From assembly GCF_011947265.1 (NCBI RefSeq), contig NZ_JAATHD010000033.1, forward strand, positions 1-57,753: a stretch of 57,753 nucleotides of DNA, written 5' to 3'. The DNA is from Paenibacillus sp. HB172176. Its GTDB lineage: Bacteria; Bacillota; Bacilli; Paenibacillales; Paenibacillaceae. The notes beneath the pieces are model-generated. The model did not search any database. It saw only the letters and a program-made list of their open reading frames with translations, and was not told the DNA's origin. Shown here piece after piece: positions 1 through 8,790 of the stretch. Positions within the stretch are counted from its first letter, which is position 1. Every line of letters starts with the position of its first letter. The translations under genes were made by a program, and so were the position numbers.

Positions 1-1
1 A

Positions 2-2137
2 TACAGCTTCCGCATCATCATGCAGGGCGAAGCCATCAAGGTGTATATGGACGGCGTTCCTTACTTTGAAGTAACGGATAATGAGTATAGCGAGGGCTAC
101 TTCGGCATGTTCGCGGATCGGGGGTTGGTGGACTTCGCGAATATTGGCTCCAAGCCACTGAAAGATGCGGAGGAATGGGATACGCAATATGCCATTTGGA
201 ACGAAGCGGATGCAGCAGCGTCGATTCGAACGGATAATGTTATCTTTGAAGATCCGGAAGACGATCCTGTGGCCGAGCTTGCTTGGGAGCTGCACCACAC
301 GCCGCGCTTCTTGAACAACCAAGGGTTGTCGGCGCTGGACGGTGAGACAATAACGGCAGGAACGCTCGAGCTCGATAATGTAGGCGATTATGTCATTGCG
401 CTGAAGGGACGCGATGATCCGAATCTGGATTATTCGTTCCCGGATATGACCTTTGATGATTATCGCAAGGACTCCAACGAGTTTACGCGAAAAATTACGG
501 TGCATCGCCGTCCGATAGCGGATTTCGATGTGACGCAGCAAGCGAGCGATGGCAAGATTCTATGGACGGATTACAGCCGCGACCCGGATCGGTACGAGTC
601 CAATACTAAGTACTCGACCGAGGATACCGGCATCGATTATAAAGCGACCAAGGGCATTATGGAGAAGCGCTTTTACCATGTCACGCCTAGCGGAGCTTAT
701 ATAGCGGAGAAGCTAGTCGCGCCGCAGGAAACCGGAACCTATGAAATCGGAATGGCCGTCAAGGATGAGTACGGCGCATGGAGCGAGTATCATGTGGTGT
801 ATTTGACAATCGGGCAGATTGCAACGCCCAACACGCCGCCAACGCCGGGCTTTACGACATCGAAGACGAGTACCTATCGTGGAGATGAGATTACGATTAA
901 TTCGACAGCCAGCGATACAGAGGATGGCGATCGCACACATTTGCCGCATACCTACTATGTGAAGAATACGACAACGAACAGCGCGGAATCAATCAAGAGT
1001 ACATCGAGAACGAGCTGGTCGGCAAGCTTCGAGGCGCTTGGCACGTATACGATCAGGCAGCTTGTCGAGGATTCTGACGGTGCGAGTGCTCAGATTGAAC
1101 ATGAGATTGCTATTGTGAATCGAAAGCCAACAGCGAGTGTGACGGTTCCGGCGAGTACGAATCAGAACAGTCCGACGAAGCTGACGGTGCTGCGGCCGGA
1201 ATTCCAGTGGAGCTATGCGGACGCCGATGGAGACGAGGAATCGAAGTACCAGATACGCGTGTATCGCTACGGCGGCATTATGCAGCTTGATTCGGGAGTG
1301 CAGGACGGCGACGATCTGAATTGGCCGGCCAGCGCCGATCTGCCGGAGCATGTAAATATGTATGTGCAGGTACGCGTCTATGACGGCTATGACTGGGGAG
1401 AGTGGAGCGCGGCGAAATACTTCTATATCGAAACGAATCAGCCGCCGACAGCAGACTTCACCTGGTCGCCGGAGCCTGTATATGAGGGGGATTCAGTCGA
1501 ATTCCGATCGGGTGTGGCTGATCCTGATCATGATACGCTTCATGCCGTTTATGAAGTCAGAAGTCCAGCCGGTGCGACAACGAGTTTTACGTATCATTTG
1601 GGCTATCCCTACACGTCGAACGGCCCTTCCGTGCATATGCTGCAAACCGGTAATTGGCAAGTCAAGCTGACAGTCGATGATGGCAAGGCTCCGCCGGTAA
1701 TCGTGCAGAAGACGGTTCAAGTAAGAGAACTGAGCGTTGATGGAGAAGTTCGTCATACAGATCAGTGGAATGAACGAAGACAGTCCTATAACCGTGATCG
1801 CAGTGGAAATGAAGATACGCCGCGCGGATACTCCGTCTTCTGGGCAGGAGAGAAATTTCTGTTGAAAGGCACGGCCGTCGATACGGGGACGGCGGTTAAA
1901 GCAACGAAATTAACGGTAGATTTCGAAGCCTATTCGACAGATTTGACCGCAGCGGACAGCTCCTCCATTCACTGGACAGGCGAGCTGTGGGAGCCCGGCT
2001 TCGAGCAAATCGAGGACGGTCCGATTACCTTTCTGTTCACTGCCTATTATAATAATGGAACGGTGAAGACTACTGCGGTTACGGTTGAGATTAAGGGGAA
2101 CGTGAATCAATTGGTAGGCGTCCATCGGGTGAGGTAG
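2..2137 (+). CDS. Large secreted PKD/Ig-like repeat protein, C-terminal part (5' truncated by window edge)
   Basis: The reading frame is open from base 2, before the first ATG at 20, so the true start lies outside the window. The visible part begins with a stretch typical of a LamG/concanavalin-like fold (VYMDGVPYFEV, then GYFGMFADRG). It is followed by several PKD/fibronectin-like beta domains marked by PTPGFTTSK, RPEFQWSYADADGDEE and NQPPTADFTWSPEPVYEGD. The last ~130 residues (HTDQWNERRQSYN, GEKFLLKGTAVDTG) resemble, from memory, C-termini of very large Paenibacillus secreted proteins. No catalytic residues, membrane anchor or SLH domain are visible. An extracellular binding or structural role is inferred. 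Its 3' end overlaps the convergent histidine kinase gene by 47 bp. Confidence 0.75.
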   Translation, partial: YSFRIIMQGEAIKVYMDGVPYFEVTDNEYSEGYFGMFADRGLVDFANIGSKPLKDAEEWDTQYAIWNEADAAASIRTDNVIFEDPEDDPVAELAWELHHTPRFLNNQGLSALDGETITAGTLELDNVGDYVIALKGRDDPNLDYSFPDMTFDDYRKDSNEFTRKITVHRRPIADFDVTQQASDGKILWTDYSRDPDRYESNTKYSTEDTGIDYKATKGIMEKRFYHVTPSGAYIAEKLVAPQETGTYEIGMAVKDEYGAWSEYHVVYLTIGQIATPNTPPTPGFTTSKTSTYRGDEITINSTASDTEDGDRTHLPHTYYVKNTTTNSAESIKSTSRTSWSASFEALGTYTIRQLVEDSDGASAQIEHEIAIVNRKPTASVTVPASTNQNSPTKLTVLRPEFQWSYADADGDEESKYQIRVYRYGGIMQLDSGVQDGDDLNWPASADLPEHVNMYVQVRVYDGYDWGEWSAAKYFYIETNQPPTADFTWSPEPVYEGDSVEFRSGVADPDHDTLHAVYEVRSPAGATTSFTYHLGYPYTSNGPSVHMLQTGNWQVKLTVDDGKAPPVIVQKTVQVRELSVDGEVRHTDQWNERRQSYNRDRSGNEDTPRGYSVFWAGEKFLLKGTAVDTGTAVKATKLTVDFEAYSTDLTAADSSSIHWTGELWEPGFEQIEDGPITFLFTAYYNNGTVKTTAVTVEIKGNVNQLVGVHRVR

Positions 2138-3230
2138 ATTGCTTCAACCTAACCTCGAAGACGGTTCCTTCTCCGAGCTTGCTTTGCACGCGAATCTCGC
2201 CTTGATGAAGATCGATAATTTTTTCCACGATTGAAAGTCCGAGGCCGTTGCCTTCCACGGTTCTTGTTCGTTGTTTGTCGCCTTTGAAGAAACGCTCGAA
2301 TACATGCTTGACGTCTTCTTCGGAAATGCCGATTCCCGAATCGGCAACCCGCACGACAATCACGCTGCTATCTGCCGTACCCTTCGTGGATGTCGCATCG
2401 ACTTCGAGTTGAAGCGAGATGCGGATGCTCCCGCCTTCCGGCGTGAATTTGATTGCGTTGTGAATGAGATTATTCCAAACCTGGCTAAGCAGTTCTTCAT
2501 TGGCGTGAACATCGACGGCATTCAAGTCGAGCTCGATATCCAGCTTCTTGTCCATCCATTGCGGTTCGCACGCAAGCGTGATGTTCTCGAGTTGTTTGTC
2601 CAGCCTGTAGGTTGACTTGTCGATCATCTGTTCTTCGGATTCAAGCGCGGTCAGCTTCATCAGATTGTCGCTGAGGCGGGACAGGCGTATCGTTTCATGA
2701 ATGATAATGGACAAATAATGCGACCGTTCCTCCTGACTGAGATCTTCGCGCTGCAGCGTCCTGGCAAAGCCGCGAATCGAGGTGAGCGGCGATTGAATTT
2801 CGTGGGAGACGTTGGAGATGAATTGCTGCTTCAATTGCTCCATTTCCTTCAAGTCCTGGGTCATCTCATTAATCGATTCCACGAAAGCGCCAATCTGTCC
2901 GTTATACCTCTTCTCCTGATCGATGACGACACTGAAGTCGCCCTTGGCTATGCGGCGCAGGGCATCCATCATCTCGATCCATACCCGTCGCTGTTGAGGG
3001 ATGGTGAAGATATTGATAAGAACGGCGATAATGGCGAAGATGAGCAAACCGAGTCCCCAGTTGACAAGCTGAACGGTATAGTCGTTCCACGAAGGCTGAT
3101 GCGTCTTGTAGAGCCAGCGGGAAAGCAGGTATCCCGCTGATAAGGTTAGTCCGAAGAACGTGAACATCGCAAGGATGGCAAGCGACGTTCGAAAGAAGAT
3201 TTGCAGCTTGGTCAATTTGCGCTTTTTCAT
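2091..3230 (-). CDS. Membrane sensor histidine kinase (HAMP-HisKA-HATPase)
   Basis: A 379-residue kinase. Two N-terminal membrane helices (about 13-37 and 56-76) are separated by only ~15-20 outside residues, followed by a HAMP region, a HisKA box (NVSHEIQSPLT, phospho-acceptor His about 143) and a HATPase domain with N box NNLIHNAIKF, G1 DSGIGIS and G2 GNGLGLSIVEKI. The ATG at 3230 is preferred over an upstream in-frame start because it overlaps the regulator's stop as ATGA, indicating translational coupling. The tiny extracellular loop resembles intramembrane-sensing kinases that monitor cell-envelope stress or a partner transporter. The upstream ABC exporter supports that as inference; the ligand is unknown. 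The 3' end overlaps the convergent gene at 2-2137. Confidence 0.92.
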   Translation of the reverse strand: MKKRKLTKLQIFFRTSLAILAMFTFFGLTLSAGYLLSRWLYKTHQPSWNDYTVQLVNWGLGLLIFAIIAVLINIFTIPQQRRVWIEMMDALRRIAKGDFSVVIDQEKRYNGQIGAFVESINEMTQDLKEMEQLKQQFISNVSHEIQSPLTSIRGFARTLQREDLSQEERSHYLSIIIHETIRLSRLSDNLMKLTALESEEQMIDKSTYRLDKQLENITLACEPQWMDKKLDIELDLNAVDVHANEELLSQVWNNLIHNAIKFTPEGGSIRISLQLEVDATSTKGTADSSVIVVRVADSGIGISEEDVKHVFERFFKGDKQRTRTVEGNGLGLSIVEKIIDLHQGEIRVQSKLGEGTVFEVRLKQSTSPDGRLPIDSRSP

Positions 3231-3901
3231 TGCAAGGCCTCCAATCGGTAGCCAAGTCCGCGAATGGTGCTGATCTTGATCGACAGCTCCCACTTGGCGA
3301 ATCTCTCGCGCAGTCGATTAACATGGACATCGAGCGTTCGTTCGTTTCCGTCGAAGTCGTAGCCCCAGACGGCCTCGATCAGCATGCCGCGCGGGAGCGT
3401 ACGGCCCATATTGCTTACAAGCATGAATAATAGCTCGAATTCCTTAGGAGGAAGCACGACGAGCTCGCCCTTCACTTTGGCTTGAAAGTTCTGCGAATCC
3501 ATCAGCAGCTCTCCCGCGGACGCTTGCTGAGAGGCGTTGATGCGATATCGCTTGAGCAGCGCCTTAACCCGCATCGCCAGTTCGTCGGGATCGAACGGCT
3601 TCACGAGATAATCGTCCGTGCCGAGCTTGAAGCCGCGAAGCTTGTCGTATTTCTCCCCTTTGGCGGTCAGCATCAGTATAGGAATGTCGTAATCCTCTCT
3701 CAGTTGCCTGCACAGCTCCCAGCCGTCCATGTTCGGCATCATAATGTCCAGTATAACCATATCCGCTGCCGATTCGTTCATCTTAGCCAGAGCAGCTTGA
3801 CCGTCAACCGCTTCCTCCGCAATAAAGCCTTCCTTCTGCAAAATAACTCGAACAAGCTCGCGGATATGCGGATCATCATCCACCACCATAATATAGCCCA
3901 C
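3227..3901 (-). CDS. OmpR/PhoB-family response regulator
   Basis: A 224-residue regulator. The receiver domain has the acidic pocket D8-D10, phospho-acceptor D52 (VILDIMMPNMDG), T79 and K101 (LVKPFDPDEL). A C-terminal winged-helix domain carries the family signature RTLDVHVNRLRERF and ends in STIRGLGYRLE. The start is GTG at 3901, with GAAGGGAG 8 nt upstream; the next in-frame ATG would remove the first strand of the receiver. It overlaps the kinase gene by 4 nt and follows the ABC exporter gene by 42 nt, so all three are probably one transcript. DNA targets cannot be read from the sequence. Confidence 0.93.
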   Translation of the reverse strand: MGYIMVVDDDPHIRELVRVILQKEGFIAEEAVDGQAALAKMNESAADMVILDIMMPNMDGWELCRQLREDYDIPILMLTAKGEKYDKLRGFKLGTDDYLVKPFDPDELAMRVKALLKRYRINASQQASAGELLMDSQNFQAKVKGELVVLPPKEFELLFMLVSNMGRTLPRGMLIEAVWGYDFDGNERTLDVHVNRLRERFAKWELSIKISTIRGLGYRLEALQ

Positions 3902-3943
3902 CGAACCGTCTCCCTTCTCTGCAAATTGCTTGCAAGCCCTCTC

Positions 3944-5737
3944 TTAGGCAGAGAGTCCCATGCGCAATTGATTATCTGCGAATTGTCGATACATGTCATG
4001 ACTGCGATAGAGCGCCTCATGATTCCCCTTGCCCGTGATTGTACCCTTCTCCAGAAAAACGATTGTATCGGCATCCACAACAGTTGACAGACGATGCGCA
4101 ATGACAACGGTCGTACGGCCCTCCATCAGGTTTCTCAATGCTTCTTGCACCATTTCCTCCGATTTGCTGTCGAGACTGGAGGTTGCTTCATCCAGCATAA
4201 GCAACGCGGGATCGCGAAGCAAGGCGCGCGCGATGGCGATGCGTTGACGCTGCCCGCCGGACAGCTTGATGCCTCGCTCTCCAACCTCTGTATCATATTG
4301 ATGGGGGAGCTCATTGATAAATCCGTCTGCATAAGCCATTCGCGCCGCATGCTCCAATTCCTCCTGAGCGAAGACCCTGTCGATCCCATAGGTGAGATTA
4401 TCTCGAATGGAACCGGCGATGATCGGGCTTTCTTGAGATACGTATCCGATACGCGAGCGCCAGGAGCGAAGGGAGGTGTCGGCAATATTTTGCTCTCCTA
4501 TTCGAATCGAACCGGAACTCGGCTCATAAAATCTCTCCAGCAAAGAGAATAGCGTCGTTTTGCCGCTGCCGCTTGGACCTACAATTGCTGTAACCTTACC
4601 AGCCTCGATTTCCAGGTTGATATTGCGGAGAATGGGCTCATCCTCCTTGTAAGCGAAGGACAGGTTGTCAATGTTCAGAGATTGCTGTTGTTTATGCTCA
4701 AGGGAATTGCCTTGATCGAACGCCTCTTCCTTAGCCTCAAGAATGGCAACAATGCTTTCCGTCGCGCCCATCGCTTTCTGAAACTGCGTGAAAAATTGCG
4801 AAATCTGCGTAATCGGCAGAATGATCTGAAACAAATACATAATGAACGCGACCAGCTCGCCTGCCGTAATGGCGCCGGAAGAAACCTGAACGCCGCCGTA
4901 GCCAATCAGACATACGAGGAGGATGACGATCAGAAGACTGATAATCGGCGAGATCAAAGCTTGCATTCTGGCTTCCTTCAAGCCGAATTGGAATAATCTC
5001 TGGATGCCGGTCGCGCCATTCGTATATTCGACGGGCTCGGAGCCGGAAGCCTTCACCAATCTGATCTCCGAAACGACACGATTGATGATCGTTGTGAAGC
5101 TTGCGTTTTCGGCTTGCGTTTCTTTGGAGATTTTATACATTTTGGAACCGATAGGAACCATGATCAGCGCCGCTACAGGGAAGACGACCAGCATCATGAG
5201 CGTCATCTGCCAATTCATATAGAGCAGTATGGATAGCGCTCCGATGATAGACAGGATTCCGGTGAAAAAGCCGGTGATATGTTCGGTGATCAACCCCTTG
5301 AGCAGAGCGGTGTCGTTCGTCAGTCGACTGATCGTCTCGCCTGTCGGCTTATTGTCGTAATATGGGACAGGCAGTCGCAGCAGCTTGCGCCACAGCTTCT
5401 CGCGAATCGATGCGACGACTTTGTTTCCGCTGTAGTGAAGCAGATAGACGGATAATCCGCCGCATACGACCTGGAGGAAGAAAACGCCCGCCATCCCGGA
5501 GATTTGAGCTCCGCTCAGCGAATCAAACGAGAATCCGTTGACCAGGTTTTTGGTGAACAGAGGGATGATTAAGCTTACAAGCGTGGAGGCCACGCTTGCA
5601 AGTACGGCAATGGACATGAGCAGCTTTGGCGGATTCGTAGATAGAATCAGGTTGGCAAAGGCTTTGATTCTGCCCTTTTTATTGATGTTGCTCTTCTTAT
5701 CGTTGCTGTTCATTTCCGAGTTTGTTTGATCATTCAT
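3944..5737 (-). CDS. ABC exporter half-transporter (fused membrane and ATPase domains)
   Basis: A 597-residue fusion of a six-helix exporter membrane domain (about 35-330) with an ATPase domain. Walker A is GPSGSGKTTL, the Q-loop lies in GYVSQESPI, the signature is LSGGQRQRIAIARAL, Walker B is LLMLDEATSSLD, and the switch His is in VVIAHRLSTV. This is the BmrA/LmrA/MsbA layout, which works as a dimer and usually exports drugs, lipids or peptides. The N-terminus is unusually polar (about 25 residues rich in N, K, S). The start ATG at 5737 has AAGGAGAG 8 nt upstream. It leads an operon with a response regulator and kinase, so it may be sensed or controlled by them. The substrate is unknown. Confidence 0.92.
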   Translation of the reverse strand: MNDQTNSEMNSNDKKSNINKKGRIKAFANLILSTNPPKLLMSIAVLASVASTLVSLIIPLFTKNLVNGFSFDSLSGAQISGMAGVFFLQVVCGGLSVYLLHYSGNKVVASIREKLWRKLLRLPVPYYDNKPTGETISRLTNDTALLKGLITEHITGFFTGILSIIGALSILLYMNWQMTLMMLVVFPVAALIMVPIGSKMYKISKETQAENASFTTIINRVVSEIRLVKASGSEPVEYTNGATGIQRLFQFGLKEARMQALISPIISLLIVILLVCLIGYGGVQVSSGAITAGELVAFIMYLFQIILPITQISQFFTQFQKAMGATESIVAILEAKEEAFDQGNSLEHKQQQSLNIDNLSFAYKEDEPILRNINLEIEAGKVTAIVGPSGSGKTTLFSLLERFYEPSSGSIRIGEQNIADTSLRSWRSRIGYVSQESPIIAGSIRDNLTYGIDRVFAQEELEHAARMAYADGFINELPHQYDTEVGERGIKLSGGQRQRIAIARALLRDPALLMLDEATSSLDSKSEEMVQEALRNLMEGRTTVVIAHRLSTVVDADTIVFLEKGTITGKGNHEALYRSHDMYRQFADNQLRMGLSA

Positions 5738-5954
5738 GTGAATCTCTCCTTCACGTCATTCTCGCTTCTATGAAGTATACTTTATCCTCCCTTTGTAAAC
5801 ACAATTTAAACAGAGAGGGAAACAGGAGAACAAGCGGATGTAACAATGATGAAAAGGCGGACTTGCACAAGAGCGCTTCTCAAAAGATGCAGCAAAAAAG
5901 CCTGCCGAGATTGTTGACAGACTTGGTATTGTTGTGTGTCGTTACTTTATGTGC

Positions 5955-6122
5955 GTGTTCAAAAAGTCCGGTTTCAAGAATCGAGGAGATTGGATGAAAC
6001 TAGAAAGTGAGTAGCGGAGCGTAGTGGATACTACGTGAGCAACGGAACATTCGGTTGAATTCAATATCCGATGTCGAGTTACTTACAGTTCTATTTCGTT
6101 ATTGAAATTGGGCTTTTTGAAC
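5955..6122 (+). repeat. 168-bp dispersed palindromic element, copy 1
   Basis: This element is bounded by inverted ends GTTCAAAAAGTCCG and GGGCTTTTTGAAC. In the middle is a perfect hairpin, GTAGT-GGAT-ACTAC. The reverse complement of 29742-29910 aligns with it end to end at roughly 70% by eye, and 24 central bases are identical. It fills the gap between the xylR stop and the ABC exporter start, where no gene is visible. It could be a non-autonomous mobile element (MITE-like) or a structured RNA. No target-site duplication is clear. Confidence 0.75.
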
Positions 6123-6153
6123 AACCTCTTTATGTTATTCCGTTATATCATCG

Positions 6154-7314
6154 TCAGCTCTTGATCTTCGTGAAGAACGAGTCAATTGCATAATAGGCGG
6201 CGCCCCGCACTGCGGATTCTTCTTGCAGTTCGGCGAACAGAATGCGAAGCCGATCGCGGTGGAAGGATAAGGTGCGCTTCCCCACGGCTTCTTCAATAGC
6301 CGGCTTTAGCCATTCGGCGGCTCTGCTCATGCGATTTCCGATAATAACGGCCTCGGGATTAAACACGTTCACGATATTCGCTATGCCGGCTCCGAGATAA
6401 TCTCCTATGGAGTCGAATAGCGAAATCACTTGCTCGTCACCGCATTCGGCGGCTTGAAGCAATTCCTCCAGACTCTCGAACCCAAGAGAAGCGGCCTGCT
6501 CCAGCAGCGCGTTCTCGGAGGCGTACAATTCCCAGCAGCCTTGATTGCCGCATGCGCATGGCTTGCCGTCGTATTGAATGGAGAGATGGCCCAGCTCGCC
6601 GGAGAATCCCGAAGCTCCTTTGTACAGCTCCTTGTTCAAAATAATGCCGGTGCCGATACCGATTCCGACGCTGACGTAGATTTGATTGGCGATGCCTCTG
6701 CCGGCTCCATACTTCTGCTCGCCCTGCGCGCCTGCATTCGCCTCGTTGTCGATGGTGACCGGCAAGCTGAAGCGCTTCTCCAGCTTCGCCTTCAGATCCA
6801 CCTGGCTCAGCTTCATATTCGGCGCGAACAGAATGACGCCTCCATCATCGACGATTCCAGGCACGCCGATTCCAATGCCGACGACGCCATAGCGGCTTCG
6901 CGGCGCCTTGTCCATCAGCATCTCGATGCTTGCGATTAGGAGCTCCAAGGGGAGCTCCTTGAACTTCCGCTTCACTTGCTGCCTGTGCTCGGCAATAACG
7001 CCGCCTCTTAAGTCGACGAGCATGCCGCGAATATAATTAACGCCAAGGTCGATTCCGATGGCATAGCCGGCAGCTTCATGGAACAGGAGCATTAACGGCT
7101 TTCGTCCTCCGCTGGACTCGCCCGGTCCGATTTCGACAACAAGCTGGTTGTCGATCAAATCCTGCACAAGACTGGATACAGTCGCTTTATTGAGTCCGGT
7201 CAATTCCGAGATGCGCGCCCGCGACAGCGGAGCGTTTTTGATAACGGCATCGAGAACGATGGATGTATTCATTTTCTTGATGAGCGTTAGATCTCCTGTT
7301 GGTTTCATTCGCAA
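6154..7314 (-). CDS. xylR: Xylose operon repressor (ROK family)
   Basis: A ROK-family transcriptional repressor of about 386 residues. An N-terminal winged helix (ISELTGLNKATVSSLVQDL) binds DNA. The sugar-kinase-like domain has GIDLGVNYIRG, the ROK cysteine motif CACGNQGCWEL (zinc-binding in the family) and NEANAGAQGE. The N-terminus matches Bacillus XylR (NKATVSS, SSGGRKPLML). A TTG at 7314 is chosen because GGAGG lies 10 nt upstream of it, against 16 nt for the ATG at 7308. It is divergent from xylA and the operator between them overlaps its own promoter region, suggesting autoregulation. Xylose is the expected inducer from family knowledge. Confidence 0.95.
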   Translation of the reverse strand: MRMKPTGDLTLIKKMNTSIVLDAVIKNAPLSRARISELTGLNKATVSSLVQDLIDNQLVVEIGPGESSGGRKPLMLLFHEAAGYAIGIDLGVNYIRGMLVDLRGGVIAEHRQQVKRKFKELPLELLIASIEMLMDKAPRSRYGVVGIGIGVPGIVDDGGVILFAPNMKLSQVDLKAKLEKRFSLPVTIDNEANAGAQGEQKYGAGRGIANQIYVSVGIGIGTGIILNKELYKGASGFSGELGHLSIQYDGKPCACGNQGCWELYASENALLEQAASLGFESLEELLQAAECGDEQVISLFDSIGDYLGAGIANIVNVFNPEAVIIGNRMSRAAEWLKPAIEEAVGKRTLSFHRDRLRILFAELQEESAVRGAAYYAIDSFFTKIKS

Positions 7315-7366
7315 GGGATAACGGCCTCCGTCCAGTAGATAATAGGATGGAATCAGTATAGCACAA

Positions 7367-7397
7367 AACTTAGTTTGTTTAATAGACAAACTAAGTT
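7367..7397. promoter_or_regulatory. XylR operator between xylR and xylA
   Basis: A perfect inverted repeat, AACTTAGTTTGT-N7-ACAAACTAAGTT, has 12-bp arms. It contains the TTAGTTTGTTT...ACAAACTAA core known for Bacillus xyl operators. Possible xylA promoter elements are TAGACA (7383-7388, inside the operator) and TATTCT (7407-7412), spacing 18. On the minus strand an extended -10 (TGCTATACT, around 7355) serves xylR. One bound repressor could therefore block both directions. Confidence 0.9.
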
Positions 7398-7450
7398 TGC
7401 TTATGGTATTCTGACTAAGGAAAGACAAATTAAAGGAGGAATAAGTTCTT

Positions 7451-8764
7451 ATGAGCATTTTCAAAAATATCCCCAGCATTCAATTCGAAGGCAAAGGCTC
7501 CGACAATCCGCTGGCTTTCAAACAATATGATCCCAAGCAAGTCGTACTGGGCAAAACAATGGAAGAGCATCTTCGCTTCGCGGTAGCCTATTGGCACACC
7601 TTCAATGCAATCGGCAATGATCCGTTCGGCTCCGGCACGATGGTTCGCGAATGGGATAAGTTCTCCGGCATGGATCGCGCGAAGGTTCAAGTAGAAGCCA
7701 ACTTCGAGTTCATGGAGAAGCTCGGCATTCCTTATTATTGCTTCCACGATGTGGATATTGCTCCGGAAGGCGCAACTTTGCAGGAATCCAATAAGAATCT
7801 GGATGTAATCGTTGCCATGCTGAAGGAGCAAATGCAAGCAACAGGCAAGAAGCTGCTGTGGAATACATCCAATATGTTCTCGAATCCACGCTTCGTTCAT
7901 GGCGCGGGAACAGCCGTGAATGCCGATGTGTACGCTTACGCTGGCGCGCAACTGAAGAAGGCGCTTGAGGTCGGCAAGGAGCTTGGCGCAGAGAACTATG
8001 TATTCTGGGGCGGCCGCGAGGGCTACGAAACACTGCTGAACACGGACATGGGCTTCGAGCTGGACAATCTGGCCCGCCTCTATCATATGGCCGTGGCATA
8101 TGCGAAGGAAATCGGCTTTGATGCGCAATTCCTGATTGAGCCTAAGCCGAAGGAGCCGACGAAGCATCAGTATGATTTCGACGCGGCGACTGCGATTTCG
8201 TTCCTGCAGAAATATGGCTTGAAGGATCATTTCAAGCTGAATCTTGAAGCTAACCACGCTACGCTCGCCGGTCATACCTTCGAGCATGAAATTCGCACTG
8301 CCGCTATTAACGGCATGCTTGGATCGCTTGACGCGAACCAAGGCGACTTGCTGCTCGGCTGGGATACGGATGAATTCCCTACGGATCTGTATTCGACAAC
8401 GCTGACGATGTATGAAGTGCTGAAGGCTGGCGGCATCGGTCGCGGCGGCGTCAACTTCGATGCGAAGGTTCGTCGCGGATCGTTCGAAGCCGATGATCTC
8501 TTCCTTGCGCATATTGCGGGCATGGACAGCTTTGCCTGGGGCCTTAAGGCTGCCGCCAAGCTGATCGAAGAAGGCATTCTGGATAAGGTTGTTGAGAATC
8601 GTTACCGCAGCTTCAAGGAAGGCATCGGCGCGGACGTTGTTGCCGGCAAGGCAACTCTTGCTTCTCTGGAGCAATATGCGCTGCAGAATCATCCAATCGT
8701 GAACGAATCCGGTCGTCAAGAGCGTCTTCGTCTGCTTCTTAGCGAAGTTATTTTCAGCGTATAG
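7451..8764 (+). CDS. xylA: Xylose isomerase
   Basis: A 437-residue isomerase converting D-xylose to D-xylulose in the cytoplasm, using two divalent metals. Family landmarks are the catalytic His in CFHDVDIAPEG, the WGGREGYETL motif, the metal ligands in FLIEPKPKEPTKHQYDFD and LNLEANHATLAGH, and the late LLGWDTDEFP stretch. Length is normal for class II enzymes. AAAGGAGGA precedes the ATG by about 11 nt. It is the first gene of the xylAB operon, controlled by the operator just upstream. xylB follows after 26 nt. Confidence 0.97.
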   Translation: MSIFKNIPSIQFEGKGSDNPLAFKQYDPKQVVLGKTMEEHLRFAVAYWHTFNAIGNDPFGSGTMVREWDKFSGMDRAKVQVEANFEFMEKLGIPYYCFHDVDIAPEGATLQESNKNLDVIVAMLKEQMQATGKKLLWNTSNMFSNPRFVHGAGTAVNADVYAYAGAQLKKALEVGKELGAENYVFWGGREGYETLLNTDMGFELDNLARLYHMAVAYAKEIGFDAQFLIEPKPKEPTKHQYDFDAATAISFLQKYGLKDHFKLNLEANHATLAGHTFEHEIRTAAINGMLGSLDANQGDLLLGWDTDEFPTDLYSTTLTMYEVLKAGGIGRGGVNFDAKVRRGSFEADDLFLAHIAGMDSFAWGLKAAAKLIEEGILDKVVENRYRSFKEGIGADVVAGKATLASLEQYALQNHPIVNESGRQERLRLLLSEVIFSV

Positions 8765-8790
8765 GCTAGATTAGCGGAGGATGTGAATCG

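Noticed and set aside
5722..5997. Small plus-strand frame with a hydrophobic Cys-containing end after the ABC gene
   Set aside because: No ribosome site, it overlaps the ABC start, and its end lies in the dispersed element.
7430..8719. Long minus-strand frame opposite xylA
   Set aside because: It mirrors the codon structure of xylA, which is a certain gene; the product matches nothing and has no start signal.
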